Notes: generated from the sequence alone by a model not told the origin. A DNA stretch of 64,000 nucleotides from Bosea vestrisii (GCF_030144325.1 NZ_CP126307.1:2728001-2792000), one strand, 5' to 3'. Shown: positions 37,748 through 46,684, counted from the stretch's first letter. Translations and numbers: made by a program.

Positions 37748-37800
37748 TGCGATCATTGAGCATACTTGCATACGACAGAAGGATCGTATTGTATGCGATT
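37748..37800. promoter_or_regulatory. Divergent regulatory region with repeated GCATAC/GTATGC half-sites
   Basis: The 186 bp between the SBP (minus) and GntR (plus) genes contain GCATAC at 37760-37765, GCATACGA at 37768-37775, TCGTAT at 37784-37789 and GTATGC at 37791-37796, forming overlapping inverted repeats around 37779. A longer direct repeat TGCGATyATTGA flanks them (37748, 37794). The site is AT-rich and lies ~30 bp before the GntR gene, which makes it a likely operator for both transcripts. Confidence 0.5.
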
Positions 37801-37826
37801 ATTGAAGACAAGCGGAAACTCGATCG

Positions 37827-38588
37827 ATGCCGCGCCCTGCCCGACCACCCATAGCGAACAAGCCGATGACCAATGGCAAGGAGACCGGGACACGCGGGGC
37901 AGTGCCGCGCGCGCAGGCGGTCTACAAGGCGTTGCGGCGTGCCATCATCGAGCAGGCACTGAAGCCCGGCATGAAGCTCCCAGAGGATTCGATCGGCGAG
38001 CAGCTCGGCGTCAGCCGCACCTTGGTACGCGAGGCCTTCGGGCGGCTCGCCGTCGAGGGCTTGGTCGAGCTCAAGCCCAATCGCGGCGCCAATGTCGCCT
38101 ATCCGACGCTCGAGGAGGCGCGCGACGTCTTCGATGTCCGCCGCGGACTGGAGCGGCTCGTCGCCGAGAATTTGGCAGGGCGGCTGACCGCAGCGCAGGC
38201 GGCCGAGCTCGAAGCCCATGTCCGGCTCGAGGAGAAGGCGCATGGGCAGGACGGGCCTGAATCGATCCGTCTTTCCGGCGAGTTCCACATCCGGCTCGCC
38301 GAGATGACCGGGAATGCGCTGCTTCTGCGCTATGTCCAGGAAGCGTCGTCGCGCTGCTCGCTGATCCTCGCCATCTACGGCCGGCCACATTCTTCCGAAT
38401 GCGCCGTCTCCGAGCATCGCCAATTGATCGAGGCGCTGCGCGCTGGTGACGCCGCCCGCGCCGCCGCGCTGATGGACCATCATCTCCAGTCCGTCGTCAC
38501 ACGCGCTTTGCTGGCCCCGCGCGCCGAGCGCGACATCCGCGACGTGCTCGCCCCCTATGCCTTGAGCGAAGGATTGACCCCATCGTGA
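37827..38588 (+). CDS. GntR family transcriptional regulator, FCD subfamily
   Basis: 253 aa (240 if started at the internal ATG 37866). The winged helix spans ~28-95 with KLPEDSIGEQLGVSRTLVRE and ends at KPNRGANVAYP; the FCD domain has SGEFHIRLAEMTGN and LMDHHLQSV, with His residues placed as in metal-binding FCD proteins. It is divergent from the 36072-29308 transport operon and its stop overlaps the flavin reductase-like gene, so it probably controls both. Effector unknown. Confidence 0.87.
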   Translation: MPRPARPPIANKPMTNGKETGTRGAVPRAQAVYKALRRAIIEQALKPGMKLPEDSIGEQLGVSRTLVREAFGRLAVEGLVELKPNRGANVAYPTLEEARDVFDVRRGLERLVAENLAGRLTAAQAAELEAHVRLEEKAHGQDGPESIRLSGEFHIRLAEMTGNALLLRYVQEASSRCSLILAIYGRPHSSECAVSEHRQLIEALRAGDAARAAALMDHHLQSVVTRALLAPRAERDIRDVLAPYALSEGLTPS

Positions 38589-39289
38589 CCCAGACGCTGA
38601 CGCAGGACCGGCCGGCCGCCGCCGAGATCGTCACCTTCGACTTCGCTGCGTTGACCCCGCGCGAGCGCTACAAGCTGCTGATCGGCGCTGTGGTGCCGCG
38701 CCCGATCGCCCTGGTGACGACGATCGACGCCAATGGCGTCGTCAACGCCGCGCCGTTCTCGTTCTTCAACTGCCTCTCGGCCGACCCGGCGATCCTGGCG
38801 CTCGGCGTCGAATACCGCCAGACCGGCGGGCAGAAGGACACCGGCCGCAATGTCCGCGAGAGCCTCGCTTTCACCGTCAACATCGTCTCCGACGCACTAC
38901 TCGACGGCATGAACGCCTGCGCTGTGCCGTTCGAGCCCGGCACCGACGAACTCGCCGAGGCCGGCCTGACCGCCATGCCCGGCGTCAAGGTGCCTTGTCC
39001 CTGGATCGGCCAGGCGCCGGCCGCTTTCGAATGCCGCCACCACACCACGCTCGGCATCGGCAATTCGCGCGAAATCATCCTGGGCGAGGTCGTCTATGCC
39101 CATTTCCGCGCCGATACGGTCGATAAGGTGAAGCACTATGTCGACCCGGTCGCGCTCGATGCGATCGGCCGCATGGGCGGGCATGGCTATGCCACGACAC
39201 GCGACTATTTCGACCTGCCGACCATGTCGGTCGCCGACTGGCGCGGCGACCGCTCCAGGGCCCGGCGTACCCGGCCCGCCCGGCGCTGA
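38585..39289 (+). CDS. Flavin reductase-like domain protein (FMN-binding split barrel)
   Basis: 234 aa, GTG start in a GTGA overlap with the GntR gene. The fold signature VPRPIALVTTIDANGVVNAAPFS (written across residues ~37-60) is followed by SFFNCLSADPAILALG, KDTGRNVRESLAFTVNIV and HTTLGIGNSREIILGEVV, typical of flavoredoxin/DIM6-NTAB proteins. It may supply reduced FMN to a monooxygenase or act as an FMN oxidoreductase. No oxygenase partner is encoded nearby. Cotranscription with the regulator of the amidohydrolase transport operon suggests a linked catabolic role. Confidence 0.82.
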   Translation: MTQTLTQDRPAAAEIVTFDFAALTPRERYKLLIGAVVPRPIALVTTIDANGVVNAAPFSFFNCLSADPAILALGVEYRQTGGQKDTGRNVRESLAFTVNIVSDALLDGMNACAVPFEPGTDELAEAGLTAMPGVKVPCPWIGQAPAAFECRHHTTLGIGNSREIILGEVVYAHFRADTVDKVKHYVDPVALDAIGRMGGHGYATTRDYFDLPTMSVADWRGDRSRARRTRPARR

Positions 39290-39378
39290 GCGAATGCACC
39301 GCCCGCATCGGAGTGGTTGACCCGCGCCGGATTTCCGCCAGCAATGCGGCCTCGAAAACAAAATCCGACGAGGCCCTC

Positions 39379-40623
39379 ATGAACAAGCACGTCTCCGGCA
39401 TCGATGCCGCCAAGCTCGACAGGCTGGCCGAGGTCGCCATCCGGATCGGCCTCAATCTCCAGCCGGGCCAGGATCTCTTCCTGACCGCCCCCGTCGCGGC
39501 GCTGCCATTGGTCCGGCGCATCGCCGAGCACGCCTACAAGGCCGGCGCCGGGCTGGTCACGCCGATTCTCTCGGACGAGGCAGTGACGCTGGCGCGCTAT
39601 CGCTTCGGCCAGGATGACAGCTTCGACCGCGCCCCGTCCTGGCTCTATGAGGGCGTCGGCAAGGCCTTCGCCGCCAACACCGCGCGCCTCGCCATCGTCG
39701 GGGACAATCCGATGCTGCTCGCCGAGCAGGACCCGGCCAAGGTCGCACGCGCCAACAAGGCGAATTCGATCGCCTACCAGCCGGCGCTGGAGAAGATCGC
39801 CAATTTCGACATCAACTGGAACATCGTCTCCTATCCCGGCGCGGCCTGGGCCCAGCAGGTTTTCCCCGATGATGCCGAGGAGGTCGCGGTCGCCCGGCTG
39901 GCCGAGGCGATCTTCGCGGCATCGCGCGTCGACCGCGACGATCCGATCGCCGCCTGGGCGCAGCACAACGCGGCGCTGGCGCAGCGCACGAAATGGCTGA
40001 ACGGCCAGCGCTTTTCCGCGCTGCATTTCACCGGCCCGGGGACCGATCTCACCATCGGCCTCGCCGACGGGCATGACTGGCAGGGCGGTGCCTCGACCGC
40101 GAAGAACGGCATCACCTGCAACGCCAACATCCCGACCGAGGAGGTCTTCACGACCCCGCATGCCCGCCGTGTCGACGGCCACGTCTCCTCGACCAAGCCG
40201 CTCTCCTATCAGGGCACGCTGATCGACAATATCCAGGTGCGCTTCGAGGCCGGGGCGATCGTCGAGGCCAAGGCGAGCCGTGGCGAAGAGGTGCTGAACA
40301 AGGTGCTCGACACCGACGAGGGCTCGCGCCGTCTGGGCGAGGTCGCGCTGGTGCCGCACTCCTCGCCGATCTCGCAGAGCGGCATCCTGTTCTACAACAC
40401 GCTCTTCGACGAAAACGCCTCCTGCCACATCGCGCTCGGCCAATGCTATTCGAAGTGCTTCATCGACGGCACCAAGCTGACGCCGGAGCAGATCGCGGCG
40501 CAGGGCGGCAATCGCAGCCTGATCCATATCGACTGGATGATCGGTTCCGGCGAGGTCGACATCGACGGCGTCGAGCCCGACGGCAGCCGCGTTGCGGTCT
40601 TCCGCAAGGGCGAGTGGGCCTGA
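39379..40623 (+). CDS. Aminopeptidase, M29 family (AmpS/PepS type)
   Basis: 414 aa from MNKHVSGIDAAKL. The M29 metal ligands are visible in order: NIPTEEVFTTPHARRVDG, VPHSSPIS, ENASCHIALGQCY and HIDWMIGSGEVDIDG. This cytoplasmic metallopeptidase removes N-terminal residues from short peptides, which fits the surrounding peptide importers. The stop is 7 bp from the stop of the convergent aminotransferase gene. The in-frame upstream ATG at 39313 gives a non-homologous extension. Confidence 0.9.
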   Translation: MNKHVSGIDAAKLDRLAEVAIRIGLNLQPGQDLFLTAPVAALPLVRRIAEHAYKAGAGLVTPILSDEAVTLARYRFGQDDSFDRAPSWLYEGVGKAFAANTARLAIVGDNPMLLAEQDPAKVARANKANSIAYQPALEKIANFDINWNIVSYPGAAWAQQVFPDDAEEVAVARLAEAIFAASRVDRDDPIAAWAQHNAALAQRTKWLNGQRFSALHFTGPGTDLTIGLADGHDWQGGASTAKNGITCNANIPTEEVFTTPHARRVDGHVSSTKPLSYQGTLIDNIQVRFEAGAIVEAKASRGEEVLNKVLDTDEGSRRLGEVALVPHSSPISQSGILFYNTLFDENASCHIALGQCYSKCFIDGTKLTPEQIAAQGGNRSLIHIDWMIGSGEVDIDGVEPDGSRVAVFRKGEWA

Positions 40624-40630
40624 GGCCCGC

Positions 40631-41971
40631 CTAGTCGATCCGCCCCAGCGCCTGCTCGATCGCGGCGAAGATCGTCTCGATCTCGGCGGGCGCGATCACC
40701 AGTGGCGGCGACAGCACCAGCGTGTCGCCGGCATTGCGGATCAGCACGCCGGCATCGAGGCAAAGCGTGTTGGCCTCCCCGCCCCTCGCGCCATCCGCGC
40801 CCGGTCGCGGCGCAAGGTCGATCGCACAGAGCAGGCCGGCGGTGCGGATATCGACGACATGGGCTGAGCCCTTCAGCCGGTGCGCCCGCTCCTCCCAGAG
40901 CGGCAGCACCTTGCCGAGCTGCCCAAGGATGTCCTGCTCGGCGAAGACGTCGAGCGTCGCGAGACCAGCGGCGCAGGCGAGCGGATGGGCCGAATAGGTG
41001 TAGCCGTGGAAGAGCTCGATCGCCTCGGGCGGGCCGGCCATGAAGGCGTCATAGACGTGGCCGGCGACGAGCACGCCGCCCATCGGCACCGCGCCATTGG
41101 TCATGCCCTTGGCGCAGCTCATCAGATCGGGCCTGACGCCATAGGCCTGCGCCGCGAACGGCGCGCCCAGCCGGCCGAAGCCGGTGATGACCTCGTCGAA
41201 GATCAGCAGGATGCCGTGCCTGTCGCAGATCGCGCGCAGGCGTTCGAGGTAGCCCTTGGGCGGCGGATAGACCCCGCCCGAGCCGGTCACGGGCTCGACG
41301 ATGACAGCGGCCACGGTCGCGGGATCGTGGATCTGCAGCAGGGTCTCCAGTGCCTCCGCCGCGGCGAGCCCACCCTCCGGCCGGCCGCGCGAGAAGGCCA
41401 TGCTGCCGCGGTCATAAGGCAGGGGCAGATGCGCGACATCGGGCAAGAGCGGCCCGAAGGCGGCCTTGTGCCGGCCGATACCGGAAACCGAAAGCCCGCC
41501 CCAGCCCATGCCGTGATACCCCTTGGCCCGGCCGATCAGCTTGGTGCGCCCGGCCTGGCCGCGAGCCTGGTGATAGGCGCGCGCGATCTTCAGCGCGGTA
41601 TCGACCGCCTCCGAGCCGGAATTGACGAAGAAGACATGGTCGATGCCTTCCGGCGCGAAGTCGCAGAGCCTGGCAGCATAGGCCTGCGCGTCGGGGTGGC
41701 TCATCTTGAAGGAGGAGACGAAGTCGAGCCGGCCAGCGGCTTCGCGGATCGCCTCGGTGATCTTGGCCTGGCCGTGTCCGGCATTGACGCACCAGAGCCC
41801 GGCCATGCCGTCGAGCACGCGTCGTCCGTCCGAGGTGATGTAATGCATGCCTTCGGCCCGCTCGAACAGCAGCGGCGCCTGGCGGAAAGCCCGCATCGGC
41901 GTGAACGGCATCCAGAACGCGTCGGGAGCGTTGTCGCGGCGGCTTTCGGCGGCAAATGCGTGCGCGGTCAT
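40631..41971 (-). CDS. Class III (omega) aminotransferase
   Basis: 446 aa from the ATG at 41971, which has GAGGA 7 nt upstream; a GTG at 41995 is in frame but unsupported. PLP-enzyme blocks: VFFVNSGSEAVDTALKIAR, KGYHGMGWGGLSVSG, the Asp in LIFDEVITGFGR and the Schiff-base lysine in SCAKGMTNGAVPMG. Substrate-binding N-terminal FWMPFTPMRAF resembles beta-alanine/taurine:pyruvate aminotransferases. It probably converts an omega-amino acid or amine released from scavenged compounds. The regulator gene at 42049 lies immediately upstream on the same strand. Confidence 0.9.
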   Translation of the reverse strand: MTAHAFAAESRRDNAPDAFWMPFTPMRAFRQAPLLFERAEGMHYITSDGRRVLDGMAGLWCVNAGHGQAKITEAIREAAGRLDFVSSFKMSHPDAQAYAARLCDFAPEGIDHVFFVNSGSEAVDTALKIARAYHQARGQAGRTKLIGRAKGYHGMGWGGLSVSGIGRHKAAFGPLLPDVAHLPLPYDRGSMAFSRGRPEGGLAAAEALETLLQIHDPATVAAVIVEPVTGSGGVYPPPKGYLERLRAICDRHGILLIFDEVITGFGRLGAPFAAQAYGVRPDLMSCAKGMTNGAVPMGGVLVAGHVYDAFMAGPPEAIELFHGYTYSAHPLACAAGLATLDVFAEQDILGQLGKVLPLWEERAHRLKGSAHVVDIRTAGLLCAIDLAPRPGADGARGGEANTLCLDAGVLIRNAGDTLVLSPPLVIAPAEIETIFAAIEQALGRID

Positions 41972-42003
41972 CGGCGGGTCCTCGCTATCGATCACCGTAT
42001 GAT

Positions 42004-42025
42004 GTCTTTCTTAAATCTAAAAGAC
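42004..42025. promoter_or_regulatory. Candidate GntR operator before the aminotransferase gene
   Basis: GTCTTT at 42004-42009 and its complement AAAGAC at 42020-42025 bracket an AT-rich 10-bp centre. Related half-sites occur on both sides of the adjacent regulator gene: GTCTTAGT at 42045-42052 and TGTCTTAGTTC at 42946-42956. The site sits 33 bp upstream of the aminotransferase ATG and downstream of the GntR gene. This spacing fits a regulator that controls both itself and the aminotransferase. Confidence 0.4.
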
Positions 42026-42048
42026 AATAGCAAGAGTGCTAGGTGGTC

Positions 42049-42930
42049 TTAGTCAAGCCCATCGGGACGGCGCAATTGCATGGCGCGCTGGAGATGGCTG
42101 CGCATTAGCGCGCTGGCGAGCTGAAGGTCGCCGGCCTCCAGCGTCGCCAGCATTTGCAGATGCTCGCGGCTGTTCACCACGACGCGCTCATAGCCATAGG
42201 TCCAATCGTAATTGGAGAGCCGGCGCATCTGGTTCTGCCGGCGCACCGCCGAATGCATGAAACGGTTGCCTGAAGCCGCCGCCAGTCCTTCGTGGAAGTC
42301 GGCGTTCATCTCGTAGAAGCCGATCGCCGAGCTTTCCTTCCAGGGCTGGGACAGGGTCAATTCGTGCCGGGCTCGCATCTCGTCGATCCAGCCCTGTTCC
42401 AACGAAAAGCCGGGCTCGAGGAAGACCATCGGCTCGATCAGCAGGCGGAAGCGGTAGCGCTCGTCATGCGCCGACTGATCGCGCGCCTCGTGCAGGAAGC
42501 GCCAGCCATAGCCGCGCTTGCGCTCGACCATGTCGAGATCGGCGAGCCGCGCCATCAGGCGCTGCACCTCCGGCCGGCCGAGATCATAGCGCCGCATCAA
42601 TTCGAGCTCGGAGATCTCGTCGGGCAGACGCCCGCCATGGCGATCCTGCGCGACCTTGACCATGACGAACTCGGTCGCGTCGGCCGTCGCAGCGCCATCG
42701 CTGGACGCCTCGGGCGTGCTGAGCAGCTCGACGCCCTTGTTCGGATGCCGGCGCACCAGCCCCTGCCGTGCCAGATGATCGATCGCAGCCCGCACCGGCG
42801 TGCGCGAGACGTTGAGGCGGCGCGCCGCGCTGTTCTCGTTGAGCCAGGCGCCCGCTTCGAGCCCGTCCTCGCGGACCATGCGGAGTATCCGCTCGGCGAT
42901 CTCCTGCTGCAATCGTGTCGGCGTCGTCAT
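42049..42930 (-). CDS. GntR/FCD regulator with an apparent second winged-helix domain
   Basis: 293 aa, longer than the ~220-240 aa of ordinary FCD regulators. Residues ~5-70 are a standard GntR winged helix (SAARRLNVSRTPVRAAIDHL, RRHPNKGVELL). Residues ~100-155 (DEISELELMRRYDLGRPEVQ, then VERKRGYGWRFL) look like a second winged helix with its own wing. The FCD-like domain follows, with the histidines MNADFHEGLAAASGN and LMRSHLQRAM. Its gene lies directly upstream of the aminotransferase, which it likely regulates. Confidence 0.8.
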   Translation of the reverse strand: MTTPTRLQQEIAERILRMVREDGLEAGAWLNENSAARRLNVSRTPVRAAIDHLARQGLVRRHPNKGVELLSTPEASSDGAATADATEFVMVKVAQDRHGGRLPDEISELELMRRYDLGRPEVQRLMARLADLDMVERKRGYGWRFLHEARDQSAHDERYRFRLLIEPMVFLEPGFSLEQGWIDEMRARHELTLSQPWKESSAIGFYEMNADFHEGLAAASGNRFMHSAVRRQNQMRRLSNYDWTYGYERVVVNSREHLQMLATLEAGDLQLASALMRSHLQRAMQLRRPDGLD

Positions 42931-43014
42931 CGAAAGGCTCTTGATTGTCTTAGTTCGAAATGAAATACATCATAGTCAGACACAGCACCAGCGCGAACCC
43001 GCGGAGATCCGGCC

Positions 43015-44157
43015 ATGGTCGAGCCCTTTCCCTTCGTCGATGTCTCCGGCACGCCCTATGAGCGCGGCCGCCAGCATGGTGCGGCGGTCCCCGAACGCGT
43101 CAAGCGCTCGATCGAGCTTTATGGCGGACAGCTCGGCGATCTCGGCTATGACACGGCCGCCAAGTCGCGCCTGATCGGCGAATTCGCCCGCGAGATCGAA
43201 GCCTTCGGCGCGCACTATGTCGAGGAGATGCGCGGCATCGCCGACGGCGCCGGCGTCGCCCTCGAAGACGTCATCATGATCAATGCCCGGACCGAGGTGA
43301 TCGCCAAGGCGAAGCTGGAGAAGAGCAAGCCGGTTGGGGCGGAGGAAGAGCTCGACGATGGCTGCACCGGCGCGATCATCCTGCCCGAGCGCAGCGCCTC
43401 GGGCGAACTGATCCACGGCCAGAACTGGGACTGGAAGGCCGAATGCGCCGAGACGGCGATCGTGCTGCGCGTGCGCCGCGATGACGGCCCAGACTTCCTG
43501 ACCTTCGTCGAGGCCGGCGGCCTTGCCCGCTGCGGCATGAATGCCGCCGGCATCTCGATCACCGCCAACTATCTCGAAAGCGAACGCGATTTCACGCAAG
43601 CCGGCGTGCCGCTCGCCTTGATCCGCCGCAAGGTGCTGGAGCAGGAGCATTTCGCCTACGCCATCAAGGCGGTCGCGACGACGCCCAAGGCCTGCTCGAA
43701 TAATATGATGCTCTCGACCGTCGCCGGCTTCGGCATCGACTTCGAGTGCGCGCCCGACGCCGCCTTCCCGCTCTATCCGGAAGATGGGCTGATCGTGCAC
43801 GCCAATCATTGGGTCGGGCAGGTCGCGCTGACCAAGATCACCGATACCGGCACCCCGCGCGTACCGGAGAGCTTCTATCGCGACTGGCGCGTCCGGAAAC
43901 TGCTGAACGAGGCCGGGCGCAAGCTCACTGTCGACGACCTGAAGCAGGCCTTCTTCGACGATTTCCTCACCCCGCATTCGGTCTGCCGCCCGCCGCGCCT
44001 GAACGACACCGGCAATCTCTCGGCGACCGTCTCGATGGTGATCATGCAGCCGGCCAAGGGCACGATGGAGGTCGCGCCGCTGCCGGCCCTCAACCGCACC
44101 TTCACCCGCTACAGCCTCACCGACGAACCGATGACGCTGGCGCAAGCCGCCGAATAA
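43015..44157 (+). CDS. C45 family peptidase/acyltransferase (penicillin acyltransferase-like Ntn hydrolase)
   Basis: 380 aa, no signal peptide. N-terminal GTPYERGRQHG and the nucleophile C117 in DDGCTGAII match the acyl-CoA:6-aminopenicillanate acyltransferase (C45) family, in which the precursor self-cleaves at Gly-Cys. Further blocks are HGQNWDWKAE and VEAGGLARCGMNAAGISI. Bacterial members hydrolyse or transfer acyl groups of N-acyl amino acids or lactams. It is followed 52 bp later by an SBP gene on the same strand, so an imported acylated compound is the likely substrate. Confidence 0.85.
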   Translation: MVEPFPFVDVSGTPYERGRQHGAAVPERVKRSIELYGGQLGDLGYDTAAKSRLIGEFAREIEAFGAHYVEEMRGIADGAGVALEDVIMINARTEVIAKAKLEKSKPVGAEEELDDGCTGAIILPERSASGELIHGQNWDWKAECAETAIVLRVRRDDGPDFLTFVEAGGLARCGMNAAGISITANYLESERDFTQAGVPLALIRRKVLEQEHFAYAIKAVATTPKACSNNMMLSTVAGFGIDFECAPDAAFPLYPEDGLIVHANHWVGQVALTKITDTGTPRVPESFYRDWRVRKLLNEAGRKLTVDDLKQAFFDDFLTPHSVCRPPRLNDTGNLSATVSMVIMQPAKGTMEVAPLPALNRTFTRYSLTDEPMTLAQAAE

Positions 44158-44209
44158 GGCGGCACCGACAGCGTTCAAGCCAAAACCATAAGACAAGGGG
44201 AACCCGCCG

Positions 44210-45769
44210 ATGCATAACCGACGCCGCCTTTCCCTCGCCCTTGCCGGACTGGGCCTTGCGACCGCAGCCATAGTGCCGGCCGCAGCCGCGACGCTACGGG
44301 TGCACCTCAACGCCGACATCCGCAGCATCAATCCGGGCGTCAACCGCGACGACAACACCGACTCGGTCGTCCTGCACATCGTCGAGGGCCTCGTCGCCTA
44401 TGGCGAGGACTCCGAGGTCAAGCCGCTGCTGGCCGAGAAGGTCGCGGTCTCGCCCGACGGGCTGAGCTACACCTTCACCCTGCGCAAGGGCATCAAGTTC
44501 CATAACGGCGCCGAACTCACCTCGGCCGACGTGGTCTGGAGCTGGAACCGCTACATCGATCCAAAGACCGACTGGCGCTGTCTGTCGGAGTTCGACGGCC
44601 GCGGCCGCGCCAAGGTCGAGGAAGTCACGGCGCCCGATCCGACGACCGTCGTCTTCAGGCTCGACAAGCCGAGCTCGCTCTTCCTCGCCAACATCGCCCG
44701 CACCGACTGCGCGATGACCGCGATCCTGCACAAGGATTCGGTCAAGGCCGACGGTTCCTTCGACAAGCCGGTCGGCACCGGCCCCTACAAGCTGACCGAA
44801 TGGAAGCGCGGCGAATACATCCGCCTCAGCCGCAACGAGGCCTATGCCAGCCTGCCGGGCGCACCGGACGGCTATACCGGCGGCAAGCGCCCGCTCGTCG
44901 ACGAAGTCCGCTTCATGGTCATCCCCGACGGCGCGACCGCCAAGGCGGCCTTGCTGCGTGGCGACATCGACATCGTCCCCGACGTCGCCAATGCCGAGGT
45001 CAAGGAGCTCAAGAAGGACCCGCGCGTCGAGCTCTCGATCACGACCAATATGGGCCTGGTCGGCATCCTCCTGCAGACCCGCGATCCCCTGCTCGGCAAC
45101 GTCAAGCTGCGCCAGGCGATCGCCGCAGCGCTCGACACCGAGGAACTGGTCGCCCAGGTCACCGACGGGCTCGGCAAGCGCAACAATTCGATCGTGCCGT
45201 CGCTGTCGTCCTATTACGACGCTGTCCAGGCCAAGGGCTATAAATACGACCTCGCCGCCGCCAAGAAGCTGCTCCAGGAAGCCGGCTACAAGGGCGAGCC
45301 CTTGGTGATGCTGGCGAACAAGCGCTACCCGCAGAGCTTCGATGCCGCCGTGGTCTCGCAGCAGATGCTGCAGGCGGCCGGCATCAACGTCCAGATCGAG
45401 GTGCTCGAATGGGCGACGCAGCTCGACCGCTATTCCAAGGGCAATTACCAGATCCAGGCCTTCCCCTATTCGGCAAGGCTCGATCCGGCGCTCTCCTTCG
45501 AATCGGTGACCGGCCCGAAGGCGACCCAACCGCGCAAGGTCTGGGACAATCCCGAGGCGCAGGCCCTGCTCGACAAGTCGATGGTCGTCTCGGACAAGGC
45601 CGAGCGCCAGAAGCTGTTCGACGAACTGCATCAGCGCTTCATCGCCGAAGTGCCGATGGTGATGCTCTATAACGGCATCGACGCCGGCGCCTACGGCAAG
45701 CGGATCAAGGGCTACAAGTCCTCGATCTTATCGAAGCCCCGGCTCTGGGAAGTCACCGTCGCCGATTAG
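44210..45769 (+). CDS. ABC transporter substrate-binding protein, family 5 (paralogue 1 of 3)
   Basis: 519 aa with a signal peptide ending near VPAAAA. The mature N-terminus LRVHLNADIRSINPGVNRDD is shared almost word for word with the SBPs at 47635 and 49243. Other family blocks: YTFTLRKGIKFHNGAELTSA, KTDWRCLSEFDGR and PVGTGPYKLTEWKRGEY. It probably shares the permease/ATPase set at 50835-54237. RBS AAGGGGAA precedes the ATG. The TAG stop abuts a palindromic element (45770-45912), whereas the paralogues end at the same residue with TGA. Confidence 0.92.
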   Translation: MHNRRRLSLALAGLGLATAAIVPAAAATLRVHLNADIRSINPGVNRDDNTDSVVLHIVEGLVAYGEDSEVKPLLAEKVAVSPDGLSYTFTLRKGIKFHNGAELTSADVVWSWNRYIDPKTDWRCLSEFDGRGRAKVEEVTAPDPTTVVFRLDKPSSLFLANIARTDCAMTAILHKDSVKADGSFDKPVGTGPYKLTEWKRGEYIRLSRNEAYASLPGAPDGYTGGKRPLVDEVRFMVIPDGATAKAALLRGDIDIVPDVANAEVKELKKDPRVELSITTNMGLVGILLQTRDPLLGNVKLRQAIAAALDTEELVAQVTDGLGKRNNSIVPSLSSYYDAVQAKGYKYDLAAAKKLLQEAGYKGEPLVMLANKRYPQSFDAAVVSQQMLQAAGINVQIEVLEWATQLDRYSKGNYQIQAFPYSARLDPALSFESVTGPKATQPRKVWDNPEAQALLDKSMVVSDKAERQKLFDELHQRFIAEVPMVMLYNGIDAGAYGKRIKGYKSSILSKPRLWEVTVAD

Positions 45770-45912
45770 GAACTCGTCTCGAAACTCGCTCCGGCGCGCC
45801 AGATGGGGGTGTTTTCGAGAACCGGAGCGCAGCGGACATTGGTCCGTGAGCACCGGAAGCGCAGAAAATGCCGCTAGATGGCCGCTGGAGTAGAGTTTCG
45901 AGGCGAGTTCTA
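45770..45912. repeat. Palindromic element between convergent SBP and GntR genes
   Basis: Terminal inverted repeats GAACTCGTCTCGAAACTC (45770-45787) and its complement with one mismatch (45893-45910) enclose ~105 bp that contains further short inverted repeats. The element begins at the base after the SBP stop codon, and its other end overlaps the stop codon of the GntR gene (CTA at 45910-45912). It looks like a small non-autonomous (MITE-like) repeat; no coding capacity. Confidence 0.75.
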
Positions 45913-46557
45913 GGCCGCGCCGTTGACCTCGATGAGGTCCTTGATGATGTGATGGGCGGTGAGCTCGGCCAGGCGCTCGCCGTCCCCGACCCGGATCGCT
46001 GCGACCATGGCGTGATGGTCGGCGTCACTGGCGAGCAGGGCCTGATGCGAGGCCCAGACCGTCACCGCCGAGCCGCGCGAACGATCGCGCAGGCTCCAGA
46101 TCGTCTCCGCCAGCACCGGATTGCCGCAATGGGCGTAGATCAGGCTATGGAAGGCACGGTTGATCTCGCTCTGCTGCGGACGCGTCCCACTCCGAACCGC
46201 TTCGCTGAACTCATGGGCGAGCACATCAAGCCTGGCGATCGTCTCGTCGTCCATCCTGCCGATCACGAGGCGGGAAGCGGCGCTCTCGAGGATGATGCGG
46301 GTGTCGCGGATTGCGCGATAGGTATCGAGGTCGATCTCGGTGACCCGATAACCGCGATTGGGCACATGCTCGATTGTCTTGCGCACGGAAAGCTCGTCGA
46401 GCGCGGCGCGGACATCGAAGCGCGTCGCCTGGAAGGCCTCCTCAAGATCGATCTGCCGCAGCCATTCGCCCGGCCGATAGGCGCGGACATGGATCGCCCG
46501 GGCGATCTCGTTGGCGAGTTCGCCCTTGGCGCGCTGGGTCTTGGGGCGGGTAGCCAT
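45910..46557 (-). CDS. GntR family transcriptional regulator, FCD subfamily
   Basis: 215 aa. A somewhat divergent winged helix (EWLRQIDLEEAFQATRFDVR, HVPNRGYRVTEI) is followed by an FCD domain with EINRAFHSLIYAHCGN and the C-terminal ELTAHHIIKDLIE. It is convergent with SBP 44210 and divergent from the 46710 transport operon, which it most probably regulates through the 46558-46709 region. Effector unknown. Confidence 0.85.
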   Translation of the reverse strand: MATRPKTQRAKGELANEIARAIHVRAYRPGEWLRQIDLEEAFQATRFDVRAALDELSVRKTIEHVPNRGYRVTEIDLDTYRAIRDTRIILESAASRLVIGRMDDETIARLDVLAHEFSEAVRSGTRPQQSEINRAFHSLIYAHCGNPVLAETIWSLRDRSRGSAVTVWASHQALLASDADHHAMVAAIRVGDGERLAELTAHHIIKDLIEVNGAA

Positions 46558-46566
46558 GACGGGTCT

Positions 46567-46684
46567 CTAGAGCATTTCAACGATGCTTGTGAACTGGTTC
46601 GCCAGCATCGCGCACAGCCGGCACTGCCCTTGTCGAATCCGGCTTGCGGCATCAACCATATCATGCAACAAAATTGGCGCCAAT
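46567..46684. promoter_or_regulatory. Divergent control region with perfect ATTGGCGCCAAT palindrome
   Basis: A perfect 12-bp palindrome ATTGGCGCCAAT at 46673-46684, extended to 16 of 18 symmetrical positions (46670-46687), lies 26 bp before the hydrolase ATG in an AT-richer stretch, a natural GntR operator position. Further left, 46574-46610 (CTAGAGCATTTC...GGTTCGCC) is a decayed copy of the repeat family seen intact at 63331-63378. Confidence 0.5.

Noticed and set aside
37641..38483. N-terminal extension of the 36072 SBP frame to 803 residues
   Set aside because: The extension runs antisense through the GntR gene. The signal peptide and ribosome-binding site place the true start at 37640.
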